A stretch of 64,000 nucleotides of DNA from assembly GCF_042852765.1 (NCBI RefSeq), contig NZ_AP031414.1. One strand, 5' to 3'. How positions within the stretch are numbered: the first letter of the stretch is position 1; each line of letters starts with the position of its first letter. Source of the DNA: Schaedlerella glycyrrhizinilytica_A. Its GTDB lineage: Bacteria > Bacillota > Clostridia > Lachnospirales > Lachnospiraceae. The translations under genes were made by a program, and so were the position numbers. Of this stretch, positions 45,001 through 53,720 are shown piece by piece. Under the pieces are notes generated by a model. It saw only the letters and a program-made list of their open reading frames with translations, was not told the DNA's origin and did not search any database.

Positions 45001-45546
45001 ATAAAAATGCTTCGTCTGAAACAATTGCCGGAAGATTTTTTTCCGTTCTTCGGTGGAGGCAAGCAAAAGTTTCAGAAAATCTCCCTGTGCGATCATCGCG
45101 ATCTGGAGAAACTGGCTGCGGTCGATCCCGAGGATCTCTTTGATCTTAGCATCCACTTCTTTTGGCTTGGTGAGGATCGTCCCGTCCGGAAGCGTAAGCT
45201 CGGCATCGGCTTTCTGTGTAGTCATCCCCTCCCCGCGTGTTTTCGGGCGGAGATATTCGGGATTGCGCCGCACGGTGTATTGCCGGTCAAAGCAGGTGAA
45301 AGTAAGGATCACTTCGGTGGGTGTGCTTTCTGTGGCGTATTTGGAGCGGAACATGGACGGCTGCCTCTGGCTTCCGCTTGCTTCCCCGTAAAGCGCATAG
45401 GTGATGGCGTCAAAAATCGTTGTCTTTCCGGCGCCGGTATCGCCGGTGATCAGATAAAGTCCGCTTGTTCCGAGCTGATCCAGATCCAGTATGATCCGGT
45501 CAGCGTAAGGTCCGAAAGCGGAGATGGTCAGTTGATTTGGTCTCAT
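41968..45546 (-). CDS. sbcC: DNA double-strand break repair ATPase SbcC (Rad50-like)
   Basis: The 1192-residue protein has an N-terminal Walker A (TGDTGAGKTTIFDAI), two long coiled coils, a zinc hook (CPVCGSLTHPHP, ~residue 592) between them, and a C-terminal ABC signature (LSGGESFKASLSL) and Walker B (FVDEGFGSLDEE). With SbcD it cleaves hairpins and protein-blocked DNA ends. Its start overlaps the sbcD stop (ATGA). It is somewhat longer than many SbcC proteins, mostly through its coiled coils. Confidence 0.94.
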   Translation of the reverse strand: MRPNQLTISAFGPYADRIILDLDQLGTSGLYLITGDTGAGKTTIFDAITYALYGEASGSQRQPSMFRSKYATESTPTEVILTFTCFDRQYTVRRNPEYLRPKTRGEGMTTQKADAELTLPDGTILTKPKEVDAKIKEILGIDRSQFLQIAMIAQGDFLKLLLASTEERKKIFRQLFQTKHFYELQEKLKQHSGTLHDKCTAARNSLNQYVNGILCEDTSAFAQKVIAAKSGELPMLDVIALLEQLLEQDRSQLETLNGTLSILDEKQNDVRRRLEQWEERQKIFKQLKQNEQLLQQHQLLQKEAADRLKEAQDREPERLQLEEKATLLRADLPRYDELEQKRNLLREQIRRLEQLNAEQEQHCRQFEQAKQTLDCLKTEQTELSPVGELLERKSNEQKELRSNCDLLYAFLNQYNHLKTLYPDKEKAKQTWETLDAQKPERDRLSQEITLLEAELPHYKELSELQKQFAEKEQELTRFQNVGAEKKALFRRLETQIRNEKQEKERLLTAAAEREKLAAQKAVQNTRIYSMQTLSKELSYYDTLAATLKKLQTSYLSASETAACADEIYQQKHRAFLNEQAGILAETLKDDMPCPVCGSLTHPHPACKSAQAPTKEDIEEARAYAAETNTAMQSLSEQCASHKAQVDSAETAIQRSLSELLPEETIESARTHLSVWISEETERLSELEARLADEEQRFKRFRQLEQNLPEREEQFDRLRTELTELEQRTASAETGLSALSGQIQKQQNALSFASESIAAKELRQKQQTLQQKQTGLQQAERTYRELEQTFTEKRAAWERTKEQVQTLLNLASDDPSFNSKTYRFYNDWNEKLPALQSELDQLKEKQRRRQDVDRLLPNAEETVQTVQNILTELDNRIAASKAANAALEEQTQNLSQTLSFENKKDALLHLSQLEEQCSIMKKRLEQAQNEENEQAKTIVRLHSILDQQKAQYEQLPEIDPESENETLRALHFQKEETETQRDQANVRISTNGTILENISRKSKQLIELEENYTWVKALSNTANGSLAGKEKIMLETYIQMTFFDKIIARANTRLMVMSDGQYELKRRREAGNNKTQSGLDLNVIDHYNGTERSVRTLSGGESFKASLSLALGLSDEIQSSAGGIRLDTMFVDEGFGSLDEESLEQAMKALSNLTDGNRLVGIISHVGELKTRIEKQILVTKEKSGGSRAEISA

Positions 45547-46865
45547 ACGTCCTCCTCCCAGATTGTTTCGATCAGTCCATTCAAAAATGTAGCCTGTTCT
45601 TCGTTCAATGGCTGATTGTTTTGTAATTCGTAGAAATCGGAAAAGAGCTGGATCGGCGTCTTTTCTTCCACGGCAAGATCGGCTGTGATCTCAGACGAAG
45701 AGCGGGTCCGTTTGTTGTCGTAGTCGAGTTTCATCAGATGATGGTAGATCGCACGGAGTTTTCCGATCGCGTCGGGAATATCTTCCTCATCGGTCAGCGT
45801 AATATGGGTATAGTCCTCCTGCCAGGAAGTTCCCTCATAAAAAGAGCGGGCGGTGACAGTGTCATAAGTTCCTTTTAATTCTACAAGATCGTGCAGTGGT
45901 TTTAAAGGAACCGTGTGAATATGAAGATTTCCCTTTTCGTATAGTTCGATGACGGTCACCGATTTCTGGACTTTTGCTTCGGAAAAGGAATATTTCAGCG
46001 GCGTGCCGCAGTAGCGGATGCGCGGCGCATCCGCCTGTGTGTCCGCGGAAAGTTCCGTGTCGTGTGTCGCGTCCGCCTGTGTGTCCACGGAAAGTTCCGT
46101 GTCGTGTGTCGCGCCTGCCTGTTCATCCGCGGAAAGTTCCGTGTCGTGTGTTGCGTCCGCCTGTTCATTCTCGGAAGAGTCCGCAGCGGTTGTCGGTGCA
46201 GTCTGCCCGCAGTTCTGCGGCGTGTGGAGATGTCCGAGAGCAACATAATCAAACGGTGCGAATACGGAAGCGTCGATGTTGTCGGAACCGCCGACGGAGA
46301 TCTCTTCGGATTCGGCGCGGACGGATCCGGTCACAAATTGATGGGTGATCAGAACGTTCCGGTGTGTGTGATCCAGCGGCAGATGAGAGAGCGCGGTCTG
46401 CATGGCGTCGGTGTAGGACCGGATCTGCTCCGTTTCCGTTTCATAAAAACGGCGGACATGCGCGGGTTTGATGAACGGCAGCATATAAACGTCGACAACC
46501 CCGTATGTATCGTGCAGAGAAACCGGCGTCACCGTACCGTCGTAAACCGGAGACAGATAGATCCCGCTTGCATCCATCAGACGGGAGCCGAAAGCGATCC
46601 GTTCCGGGGAGTCATGATTTCCACTGATCACAAATACTTTGAGTCCCCACCGGGAGAGCTGTACAAGAAAATCGTCAAACAGGCGGACGGCTTCCGCGGG
46701 CGGAACCGGTTTGTCGTAGACGTCTCCGGCGATCAGAACGGCGTCCGGTGATTCCGCTGTGATGACCGCTTTGATCTCATTTAAAATATATTCCTGATCT
46801 TCCAGCATGGAATAGCCGTTGACACGTTTTCCGAGGTGAAGATCGGAGAGATGGATGAATTTCAT
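45543..46865 (-). CDS. sbcD: Exonuclease SbcD (Mre11-like) with inserted tandem repeats
   Basis: The 440-residue protein has the calcineurin-like phosphoesterase motifs (LSDLHLG, GDVYD, GNHD, LITHQF, ALGHLH) and a C-terminal capping domain. Between GHLHTPQNCG and the strand RIRYCGTPLKYSFSEA lie about 65 extra residues, mostly three full and one partial 14-residue units of the type EQADATHDTELSAD. In ordinary SbcD these two stretches are almost adjacent. The acidic insert should loop out next to the active site. Coupled to sbcC. Confidence 0.92.
   Translation of the reverse strand: MKFIHLSDLHLGKRVNGYSMLEDQEYILNEIKAVITAESPDAVLIAGDVYDKPVPPAEAVRLFDDFLVQLSRWGLKVFVISGNHDSPERIAFGSRLMDASGIYLSPVYDGTVTPVSLHDTYGVVDVYMLPFIKPAHVRRFYETETEQIRSYTDAMQTALSHLPLDHTHRNVLITHQFVTGSVRAESEEISVGGSDNIDASVFAPFDYVALGHLHTPQNCGQTAPTTAADSSENEQADATHDTELSADEQAGATHDTELSVDTQADATHDTELSADTQADAPRIRYCGTPLKYSFSEAKVQKSVTVIELYEKGNLHIHTVPLKPLHDLVELKGTYDTVTARSFYEGTSWQEDYTHITLTDEEDIPDAIGKLRAIYHHLMKLDYDNKRTRSSSEITADLAVEEKTPIQLFSDFYELQNNQPLNEEQATFLNGLIETIWEEDV
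46027..46186 (-). repeat. 42-bp tandem repeats inside sbcD
   Basis: Units at 46027-46068, 46069-46110 and 46111-46152, and a partial unit to 46186, share most positions (GGAAAGTTCCGTGTCGTGTG is common to all three full units). They are in frame and encode 14-residue acidic repeats. Confidence 0.9.
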
Positions 46866-46909
46866 ATTCAGAAGTTTCCTTTCCGTTCTGCCGGTACAGC
46901 AGCGTATTT

Positions 46910-46991
46910 GCGTCGATGTACAAGAGGAACGGTCGATGAAGAGGATTAGATTTGCTCTTCATCGACCGTTTTCCCCCTTGTACACCGACGC
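46910..46991. repeat. Dispersed palindromic repeat, copy 2 (long form)
   Basis: Outer arms GCGTCGATGTACAAG (46910-46924) and its near-complement (46977-46991), plus perfect 15-bp inner arms (46929-46943 and 46955-46969) around an 11-base loop. It lies between the divergent starts of sbcD and the metal ATPase, so it is not a terminator for either. Confidence 0.7.
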
Positions 46992-47122
46992 TACCAAAAG
47001 CATACAGCCAAATATTTCTTCACACAATACTTTTTGTGAAAATGTTTTTGTGAAAATCTCGTAAAAACTCTGGAACAAATAAATGAAATTCGGTAAAATA
47101 AAAAGATATGGAGGTTAAGAAG

Positions 47123-49006
47123 ATGAATAAGAAGCAGAAAAAAATGCTTACGCGGATTCTGATCGCGGCAGTGATGATGGTCGTACTGGAATTGCTTCCG
47201 ACGACGGGAATCCTGCGTTTTGTATTGTATATGATCCCTTATCTGGTGATCGGATATGACATTTTGAGAAAGGCATTCCGCGGGATTTTGAACCGACGGA
47301 TTTTCGATGAGAATTTCCTGATGGTCGTCGCAACGCTTGGTGCGATCGCCGTCGGGCTTGCGGGAACCGGAGATTATACCGAAGCGATCGCGGTGATGCT
47401 GTTCTATCAGATCGGAGAATTGTTCCAGAGTTATGCGGTCGGAAAGAGCCGGAAGAATATCAGCGAACTGATGGACATCCGACCGGATTATGCAAATGTG
47501 GAACAAGAGGGCGAACTGGTGAGAGTCGATCCCGATGAAGTGGCGGTCGGAACGGAGATCATCGTACAGCCGGGAGAGAAAGTGCCGATCGACGGTATCG
47601 TTGTGGACGGATATTCGACGCTGAACACAAGTGCATTGACCGGGGAGAGCCTGCCGCGGGAGATCGTGGAGGGCGAGGAGATCATCAGCGGATGTATCAA
47701 TATGACCCGTGTTTTGCGTGTGAAGACGACAAAGGAGTTTGGCGAATCTACGGTATCGAAGATTCTGGAACTGGTGGAGAATTCCACATCGCACAAATCC
47801 AGATCGGAAGCGTTTATCACGAAATTTGCCAAATATTATACGCCGGTCGTCTGTTACGGTGCATTGGCTTTGGCGCTTCTGCCGCCGCTTGCCAGAATGT
47901 TGTTTTTCGGGCTTCCGGCGGACTGGGGAACCTGGGTATACCGTGCCCTGACATTTCTTGTGATCAGCTGTCCGTGCGCGCTGGTCATCAGTATTCCGCT
48001 TAGTTTCTTTGCGGGGATTGGCGGCGCGAGCAATGCGGGAATTTTGATCAAAGGATCGAATTATCTGGAAACATTGGCGAAGACAAAGCTGATTGTATTT
48101 GACAAGACAGGGACGCTCACCAAAGGCGTATTTGAAGTCAACGGGATCCACCACAGTGAGTTGGAGAATCAGAAGCTTCTGGAATATGCGGCGCTGGCGG
48201 AGAGCGCGTCCTCGCACCCGATCAGCAAGAGCATCCGCCGGGCTTACGGACAGGAACTGGATCATTCCCGGGTGCGGGATATTGAGGAAATCAGCGGCAG
48301 CGGCGTGACCGCGGTCGTGGATGGGATGTCTGTAGCGGCGGGAAACGACAAGCTGATGAAAAAGCTGAATGTTCCTTATATTGAATGCCGTTCCATCGGA
48401 ACGATCGTGCATATGGCGATCGACGGAAAATATGCGGGGCATATCGTGATCTCGGATATTGAAAAACCGCATGCGGTGGAAGCGGTTGCGGAATTGAGAA
48501 AGACCGGGATCGAGCGGACGGTGATGCTGACCGGAGACAAACAGCGCGTTGCCGAGCAGGTGGCGGCGCATCTTGGTATCGATCAGGTATTCAGTGAGAT
48601 GCTTCCTGCGGATAAGGTGGAGAAGATCGAAGAAATGCTGGCGAAGAAACCGGAGAATCAGAAGCTTGCGTTTGTCGGCGACGGGATCAACGACGCGCCG
48701 GTGCTCCGCCGGGCCGATATCGGGATCGCAATGGGGGCGATGGGATCGGACGCGGCGATCGAGGCGGCGGATATAGTATTGATGGACGACGAGCCTTTGA
48801 AGATCGCGAAAGCGATCCGTATTTCCAGAAAATGTCTTCGCATCGTACACGAAAATATCGTGTTCGCACTTGGGGTAAAGATCCTTTGTCTGATCCTCGG
48901 TGCATTCGGCATCGCAAATATGTGGCTTGCGATCTTTGCCGACGTGGGCGTGATGATCCTGGCAGTTTTGAATGCGATCCGCGCATTGTTTGTGAAAAAA
49001 TTATAA
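47123..49006 (+). CDS. P1B-type heavy-metal translocating ATPase
   Basis: The 627-residue protein has about eight membrane helices, the TGES actuator loop (SALTGESLPR), the metal motif CPC in the sixth helix (SCPCALVISIPLSF), phosphorylation motif DKTGTLT and the SSHPIS nucleotide motif. This is the Zn/Cd/Pb-exporting CadA/ZntA group, but the N-terminal metal-binding domain is missing. ATG 47123 follows GGAGG by eight bases. No metalloregulator gene adjoins it. Confidence 0.9.
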   Translation: MNKKQKKMLTRILIAAVMMVVLELLPTTGILRFVLYMIPYLVIGYDILRKAFRGILNRRIFDENFLMVVATLGAIAVGLAGTGDYTEAIAVMLFYQIGELFQSYAVGKSRKNISELMDIRPDYANVEQEGELVRVDPDEVAVGTEIIVQPGEKVPIDGIVVDGYSTLNTSALTGESLPREIVEGEEIISGCINMTRVLRVKTTKEFGESTVSKILELVENSTSHKSRSEAFITKFAKYYTPVVCYGALALALLPPLARMLFFGLPADWGTWVYRALTFLVISCPCALVISIPLSFFAGIGGASNAGILIKGSNYLETLAKTKLIVFDKTGTLTKGVFEVNGIHHSELENQKLLEYAALAESASSHPISKSIRRAYGQELDHSRVRDIEEISGSGVTAVVDGMSVAAGNDKLMKKLNVPYIECRSIGTIVHMAIDGKYAGHIVISDIEKPHAVEAVAELRKTGIERTVMLTGDKQRVAEQVAAHLGIDQVFSEMLPADKVEKIEEMLAKKPENQKLAFVGDGINDAPVLRRADIGIAMGAMGSDAAIEAADIVLMDDEPLKIAKAIRISRKCLRIVHENIVFALGVKILCLILGAFGIANMWLAIFADVGVMILAVLNAIRALFVKKL

Positions 49007-49015
49007 ATCTCGCAT

Positions 49016-49057
49016 TACCCAAAGCGAACACTTGGGTATTGAAGGTGTTCACTTTGG
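49016..49057 (+). promoter_or_regulatory. Two mutually exclusive hairpins between the metal ATPase and the large ABC gene
   Basis: TACCCAA/TTGGGTA (49016-49022 with 49032-49038) and a longer 13-bp pairing (49019-49031 with 49045-49057, one mismatch) share bases, so only one can form at a time. No clear T-run follows. It may be an attenuator or operator for the gene at 49131. Confidence 0.45.
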
Positions 49058-49130
49058 ATATTTAAAGAAACAAAATTTTATTTCAGAGGGAATCCGGTTT
49101 CGGGACGGAGCCTGAAAAAGGAGGAAATAT

Positions 49131-52100
49131 ATGTTACAGATTCAGCATATATGCAAAGAGTACAGAACCGGGGATTTGGTGCAGAAAGCGCTGGATGACG
49201 TCAGTCTGAATCTGCGCGACAACGAGTTTGTGGCGATTCTGGGACCAAGCGGCTCGGGAAAGACGACGCTTTTGAATATCATCGGAGGATTGGATCGCTA
49301 TGACAGCGGAGACCTGATCATCAACGGCATTTCGACAAAAAAATACAAAGACAGAGACTGGGATTCCTACCGGAACCATACGATTGGATTTGTCTTTCAA
49401 AGTTACAACCTGATCCCACACCAGACCGTTCTGGCAAATGTGGAACTGGCGCTGACGATCTCGGGCATCGGGAAAAGTGAGCGGCGGGAGCGCGCGGTCA
49501 AGGCGTTGGAAAAGGTAGGGCTCGGAAGCCAGCTCCACAAAAAACCGAACCAGATGTCCGGCGGACAGATGCAGAGGGTGGCGATCGCCCGGGCGCTTGT
49601 CAACGATCCGGATATTCTGCTTGCCGATGAGCCGACCGGGGCGTTGGACAGCGAGACGAGTATTCAGGTCATGGAACTTCTGCAGGAAGTGGCGCGAGAC
49701 CGGCTCGTCGTGATGGTCACCCACAATCCGGAACTGGCGGAGGAATATGCTACCCGGATCGTCAACTTGAAAGACGGAAAGATCCGCTCGGATACGGATG
49801 AATTTATCGTGGATGAAACGACGCTTGCCGAGCCGGAACATCAGAACATGGGAAAATCGTCGATGTCATTTTTGACGGCGTTGTCCTTGAGCTTTAACAA
49901 TCTGCGGACGAAGAAAGCACGGACGCTTCTGACTTCATTTGCGGGATCGATCGGAATCATCGGGATTGCGGCGATCCTGTCGCTGTCCGCGGGAGTAGAC
50001 GGATACATTCAGTCGGTGGAGGAAGAGACGCTGTCGGAATATCCGCTCCAGATCCAGAGTACCGGAGTGGACATGACGGCGATGCTGGCGGTCGATCCGA
50101 CGAACACGAAAGAAGAGGTGGGAGAACAAGACGTCCGTGTGATCGAGATGGTGACGGATATGTTTTCCACGATGGATTCCAATGATCTCGGTTCTCTGAA
50201 ATCTTATCTGGAAAGCGGAAAAAGCGGGATCGAGTCATACACGAATGCGGTGGAATATTCTTACGGCGTGACGCCGCAGATCTTCCGTCAGGACGGAGAC
50301 GGCATCCGGCAGGTACATCCGGACAAATCTTTTTCCGCAATGGGACTTGGCTCGTCTGCAAGTACCAACAGTATGATGTCGTCGATGATGAGCACCAATA
50401 CCTTTTATGAAATGCCGGAAAACGAGAACCTGTATAAAGAACAATACGACGTGCGTGCGGGACGCTGGCCGGAAGCCTACAACGAATGCGTCGTCGTACT
50501 GACATCCGGCGGCAGTGTCAGCGATATGCTGCTTTATACGATGGGACTGCGGGATTCCAAAGAACTGGATACGATGGTACAGCAGTTCTTAAAGGAGGAG
50601 GACGTCGAGACGCCGGAGGAATTGGGCACTTATACATACGATGATTTCCTCGGAAAAGAATTTAAACTGGTCAACAGCTCCGATTATTATGAGTATGATC
50701 CGGAATATCAGGTATGGAAAGATAAATCGGACAATCAGACGTATATGAAACAGCTTGTTGCAGACGGCGAGGATATCCGGATCGTCGGCGTGGTACAGCC
50801 GGCGGAGGATGCCAACGCGTCCGCGCTGACACCGGGAATCGCATATCCGGCGTCGCTTACAAAGCATGTGGCGGAAAAAGCGGAGAAGAGCGAGATCGTA
50901 AAACAACAACTTGCCAATAAAAATACCGACGTCTTCACGAATGAAGAATTTGGAGCAGAGAACGGCAATAAAGCGCTGGATATGAATTCTTTATTTACCG
51001 TCAATGAAGATGCTTTGAAAAATGCATTTACATTTGATGAGAGCGCATTGGCAGGAGGGCTTGGAAATCCGGACTTCTCCGATGCATTTCAGACAGGGGC
51101 GGCGTCTCTGGATCTGTCCGGCGCGATCGATTTAAGCGCGGTGGAGATCGATCTTTCCAGCCTTCCGCCGTTTGATCTCGGAGAATTGATGTCGGGGATC
51201 CAGTTAAATGTATCTGCTGAGGGTATGGCGCAGACGGCGCAGAAGCTGATGGAGGGCTATCAGGCGTATGCGGCAGAGAATCCGCAGGCGGATTATTCGG
51301 GACTTGGCGAAGCGTTCCTGAATTATCTGACGACCGACGATGCGAAAGCGATCCTCTCCAAACATATCGGAGAGATCATCAAAAACAGTGGATCTGTCCA
51401 TGTTTCGGTCGAAAATATGCAGGCGATGCAGCAGGAACTGATGAGCGGCTATCTGGAATATGTCGCCGGAAAAGAAGACGTGGAAAATCAGGCGGACAAA
51501 TATATGATGGAATATCTGCAGACCGAGGGCGCTTTGCAGATCATGGCAAAATGGTCGGATCAGATTTTTGAGATCGAGGGAGATATTTCAATCCCGTTCG
51601 AGCAGTTGGAGATGCTTGCGGCAGATCTGGCAGCAGGCTATCAGGGAGATGCGGAAGCGAACGGACTTCCGGATCCATTGAAGATGGATGATCATTTTAC
51701 CGAATATCTGAACACGGAATCCGGCAAACAGATTTTGACGGAGGGGATCGCAGGGATCGTCGATATGCAGAGTGTGGAGGAACAAGTGACCGCCTCCCTG
51801 CAGAATTACATGGGAGAAGTGATGGGAACATTTTCGACGGAAGTCGGTCAGGCATTGCAGACACAGATCACCACCGCGATGCAGCAGATCGCCGCGCAGA
51901 TCACCGGAAATCTGGAAAATGTGATGCGTCAGGCGATGACACAGGTCGGAAGCCAGCTGCAGAGCGCGATGGGAAATGCATTGTCGATCAATGCGGATGC
52001 ATTTGCAGGCGCGTTTGAGATGGGCATGGATGAGGAAGAGTTAAAAGAACTTCTGATGTCCATGGGCACTGCGGAGGAAGCTTCTTATGACGGCAACCTG

Positions 52101-52706
52101 AAAAAACTGGGATATATCGATTTTGCGGTTCCGAGCGGCATCAACATTTACCCGAAAGATTTTGAGAGCAAAGAACAGGTCGTACAGATCCTTGACGATT
52201 ACAATCAGAAGATGGAGAAAGCCGGAAAAGAGGAGCAGGTCATCACTTATACCGATACGGTCGGAACATTGATGTCTTCCGTTACCAATATCATCGATAT
52301 CATCAGTTATGTGCTGATCGCATTTGTGGCAATCTCGCTGATCGTCTCGTCGATCATGATCGGAGTCATCACTTATATCAGCGTGCTGGAGCGGAAAAAG
52401 GAAATCGGAATCCTGCGCGCGATCGGGGCATCCAAAGGAAATGTGTCTCAGGTATTTAATGCGGAGACATTTATCATCGGACTGTGCGCCGGAGTGATCG
52501 GGATCGTGGTGACGCTTCTGCTGTTGATCCCGGGAAATGCGCTGATCCATCATCTGGCAGGAAACAATGATGTGAGCGCGGTACTTCCGGTCGTTCCGGC
52601 GATCATTCTGATCTTACTCAGCGTCGTACTGACCCTTTTGGGCGGTTTGATCCCGTCGCGGACAGCGGCGAAGAGCGATCCGGTGACAGCGCTGCGGACA
52701 GAGTAA
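49131..52706 (+). CDS. ABC transporter, ATPase fused to FtsX-type permease with a very large extracytoplasmic domain
   Basis: The 1191-residue protein starts with a MacB-type ATPase (~1-225: GPSGSGKTTLLN, MSGGQMQRVAIARAL, ILLADEPTGALD). A first membrane helix (~270-290) leads to an extracytoplasmic domain of ~740 residues, then three FtsX helices (~1055-1190) with the coupling segment ERKKEIGILRAIGASKG. Inside the outer domain, ~703-890, a unit with GYQAYA, GYLEYV and GYQGDA repeats three times at ~63-residue spacing. The role is probably mechanical (wall hydrolase control) or peptide export; no partner gene identifies it. AGGAGG lies seven bases before the ATG. Confidence 0.85.
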   Translation: MLQIQHICKEYRTGDLVQKALDDVSLNLRDNEFVAILGPSGSGKTTLLNIIGGLDRYDSGDLIINGISTKKYKDRDWDSYRNHTIGFVFQSYNLIPHQTVLANVELALTISGIGKSERRERAVKALEKVGLGSQLHKKPNQMSGGQMQRVAIARALVNDPDILLADEPTGALDSETSIQVMELLQEVARDRLVVMVTHNPELAEEYATRIVNLKDGKIRSDTDEFIVDETTLAEPEHQNMGKSSMSFLTALSLSFNNLRTKKARTLLTSFAGSIGIIGIAAILSLSAGVDGYIQSVEEETLSEYPLQIQSTGVDMTAMLAVDPTNTKEEVGEQDVRVIEMVTDMFSTMDSNDLGSLKSYLESGKSGIESYTNAVEYSYGVTPQIFRQDGDGIRQVHPDKSFSAMGLGSSASTNSMMSSMMSTNTFYEMPENENLYKEQYDVRAGRWPEAYNECVVVLTSGGSVSDMLLYTMGLRDSKELDTMVQQFLKEEDVETPEELGTYTYDDFLGKEFKLVNSSDYYEYDPEYQVWKDKSDNQTYMKQLVADGEDIRIVGVVQPAEDANASALTPGIAYPASLTKHVAEKAEKSEIVKQQLANKNTDVFTNEEFGAENGNKALDMNSLFTVNEDALKNAFTFDESALAGGLGNPDFSDAFQTGAASLDLSGAIDLSAVEIDLSSLPPFDLGELMSGIQLNVSAEGMAQTAQKLMEGYQAYAAENPQADYSGLGEAFLNYLTTDDAKAILSKHIGEIIKNSGSVHVSVENMQAMQQELMSGYLEYVAGKEDVENQADKYMMEYLQTEGALQIMAKWSDQIFEIEGDISIPFEQLEMLAADLAAGYQGDAEANGLPDPLKMDDHFTEYLNTESGKQILTEGIAGIVDMQSVEEQVTASLQNYMGEVMGTFSTEVGQALQTQITTAMQQIAAQITGNLENVMRQAMTQVGSQLQSAMGNALSINADAFAGAFEMGMDEEELKELLMSMGTAEEASYDGNLKKLGYIDFAVPSGINIYPKDFESKEQVVQILDDYNQKMEKAGKEEQVITYTDTVGTLMSSVTNIIDIISYVLIAFVAISLIVSSIMIGVITYISVLERKKEIGILRAIGASKGNVSQVFNAETFIIGLCAGVIGIVVTLLLLIPGNALIHHLAGNNDVSAVLPVVPAIILILLSVVLTLLGGLIPSRTAAKSDPVTALRTE

Positions 52707-52750
52707 AACGCAGCGAGCGGTAATATGTTTTATACAGAGGAGTGGGGAAA

Positions 52751-53074
52751 ATGGAGGACTATGTTCCGGAAATCGTTAGACTGGTCAAGGAGTCGGCGGA
52801 GATCGAATTCCGTGAGTCCGGATTTTCATACGAACGTTTTGTGCAGCATATGCGGTGTCTGATCGCCCGCGCAGAGAAAAAAGAAGCATATCAGGGGGCG
52901 GGCGAGCGCTGGGCAAAGGAGATCAAAAAGGATTATCCGGAAGCATTTGAGGTCGCGCAGGAGGTGCGGAGCTATCTTAGAAAGAAAACGAACTATCGGA
53001 TCTCCGATGAGGAAACGGCATACGTTGCGATCCATATCCAGCGGCTGATCGACAGAGGGGAAAAACGAAAATGA
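52751..53074 (+). CDS. Lone PRD (PTS regulation domain) protein
   Basis: The 107-residue protein is a single PRD, like the second PRD of LicT/BglG antiterminators (EFRESGFSYERFVQHMRCLIARA; ISDEETAYVAIHIQRLI). Conserved phosphorylation-type histidines are seen at HM and HI. It has no RNA-binding domain and no neighbouring sugar genes. It could be a remnant of a longer antiterminator or a free-standing PRD protein; it has its own ribosome binding site (AGGAG) and intact frame. Confidence 0.75.
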   Translation: MEDYVPEIVRLVKESAEIEFRESGFSYERFVQHMRCLIARAEKKEAYQGAGERWAKEIKKDYPEAFEVAQEVRSYLRKKTNYRISDEETAYVAIHIQRLIDRGEKRK

Positions 53075-53157
53075 ATTGGGATCCGTTGTAGGGGGGAAAT
53101 CCCCGACATTTCCCAGGATGTTAAATTTCGTTGCTTGTAATTTTTCTCTTTTTTGTA

Positions 53158-53206
53158 TACCATCAGTGTGCAAGGAGAGCGTAGCTTTCTTGGCTCACCG
53201 GTGGCA
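53158..53206. repeat. Dispersed palindromic repeat, copy 3 (degenerate)
   Basis: Arms 53158-53180 and 53184-53206 match at 16 of 23 positions by eye, and the left arm reads ATCAGTGTGCAAGGAGA, like the TCAGTGTACAAGGGGGA arm of copy 1. Confidence 0.45.
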
Positions 53207-53272
53207 GGAACTGTGTATCGGAGCAGAAAGATACTTCCGGTACTGTATTTTTAAGTGAGAGGAAGAGAAGAT

Positions 53273-53407
53273 ATGATCAACGATAATATAAGAAAATACC
53301 GGAAAGAAAAAGGGATCAGTCAGGAAGAAATGGCGGTGCGGCTTCATGTGGTGCGCCAGACGGTCTCGAAGTGGGAAACTGGAGTTTCCCAAACAAAAGG
53401 ATATTGA
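53273..53407 (+). pseudogene. Truncated XRE-family repressor at the island boundary
   Basis: A 44-codon frame begins like a normal XRE repressor (IRKYRKEKGISQEEMAVRL, then VVRQTVSKWETG) and stops abruptly after VSQTKGY, where family members continue for at least another 30 residues. The break coincides with the change to AT-rich DNA. A perfect palindrome GGGAAACT-GG-AGTTTCCC sits at 53373-53390, at the junction. Confidence 0.75.
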
Positions 53408-53720
53408 GAAATAACCTGTGTTTACCTGCTTGCAAATAGAAGAATATCGCTACTAAGTAAGCTAAGAGATACTACATAAACGTGTTGGTATCTCTTTTTC
53501 TATGTAGTGAAACAGCAGGCTATTTCATTTCTGCTTGATTGTCCTAAAACTTATTAGTCTGTGGGTTGTCAAGGGCTTGTTGCGTAAGCAATGCTTTAGC
53601 ACCCTTTACAAATCATAGACGGATAAGTAGCTTTTCAAAAGCAGAAAAGAAATGACGATATTGAAGGGGTATGATATAATGTACATAAAGATAAATTGGA
53701 AGATGCGGAGGTGGTCGATT

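Larger units (their letters stand above)
53075..53720. other. Intergenic stretch with palindrome, broken XRE gene and island junction
   Basis: This 646-base stretch has no complete gene. It holds a degenerate palindrome copy (53158-53206), the XRE fragment (53273-53407) and the composition break near 53390. Beyond it are two interlaced hairpins: AGAGATAC/GTATCTCT (53465-53472 with 53488-53495, then TTTTT), and ACTACATA/TATGTAGT (53471-53478 with 53501-53508). Confidence 0.7.
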
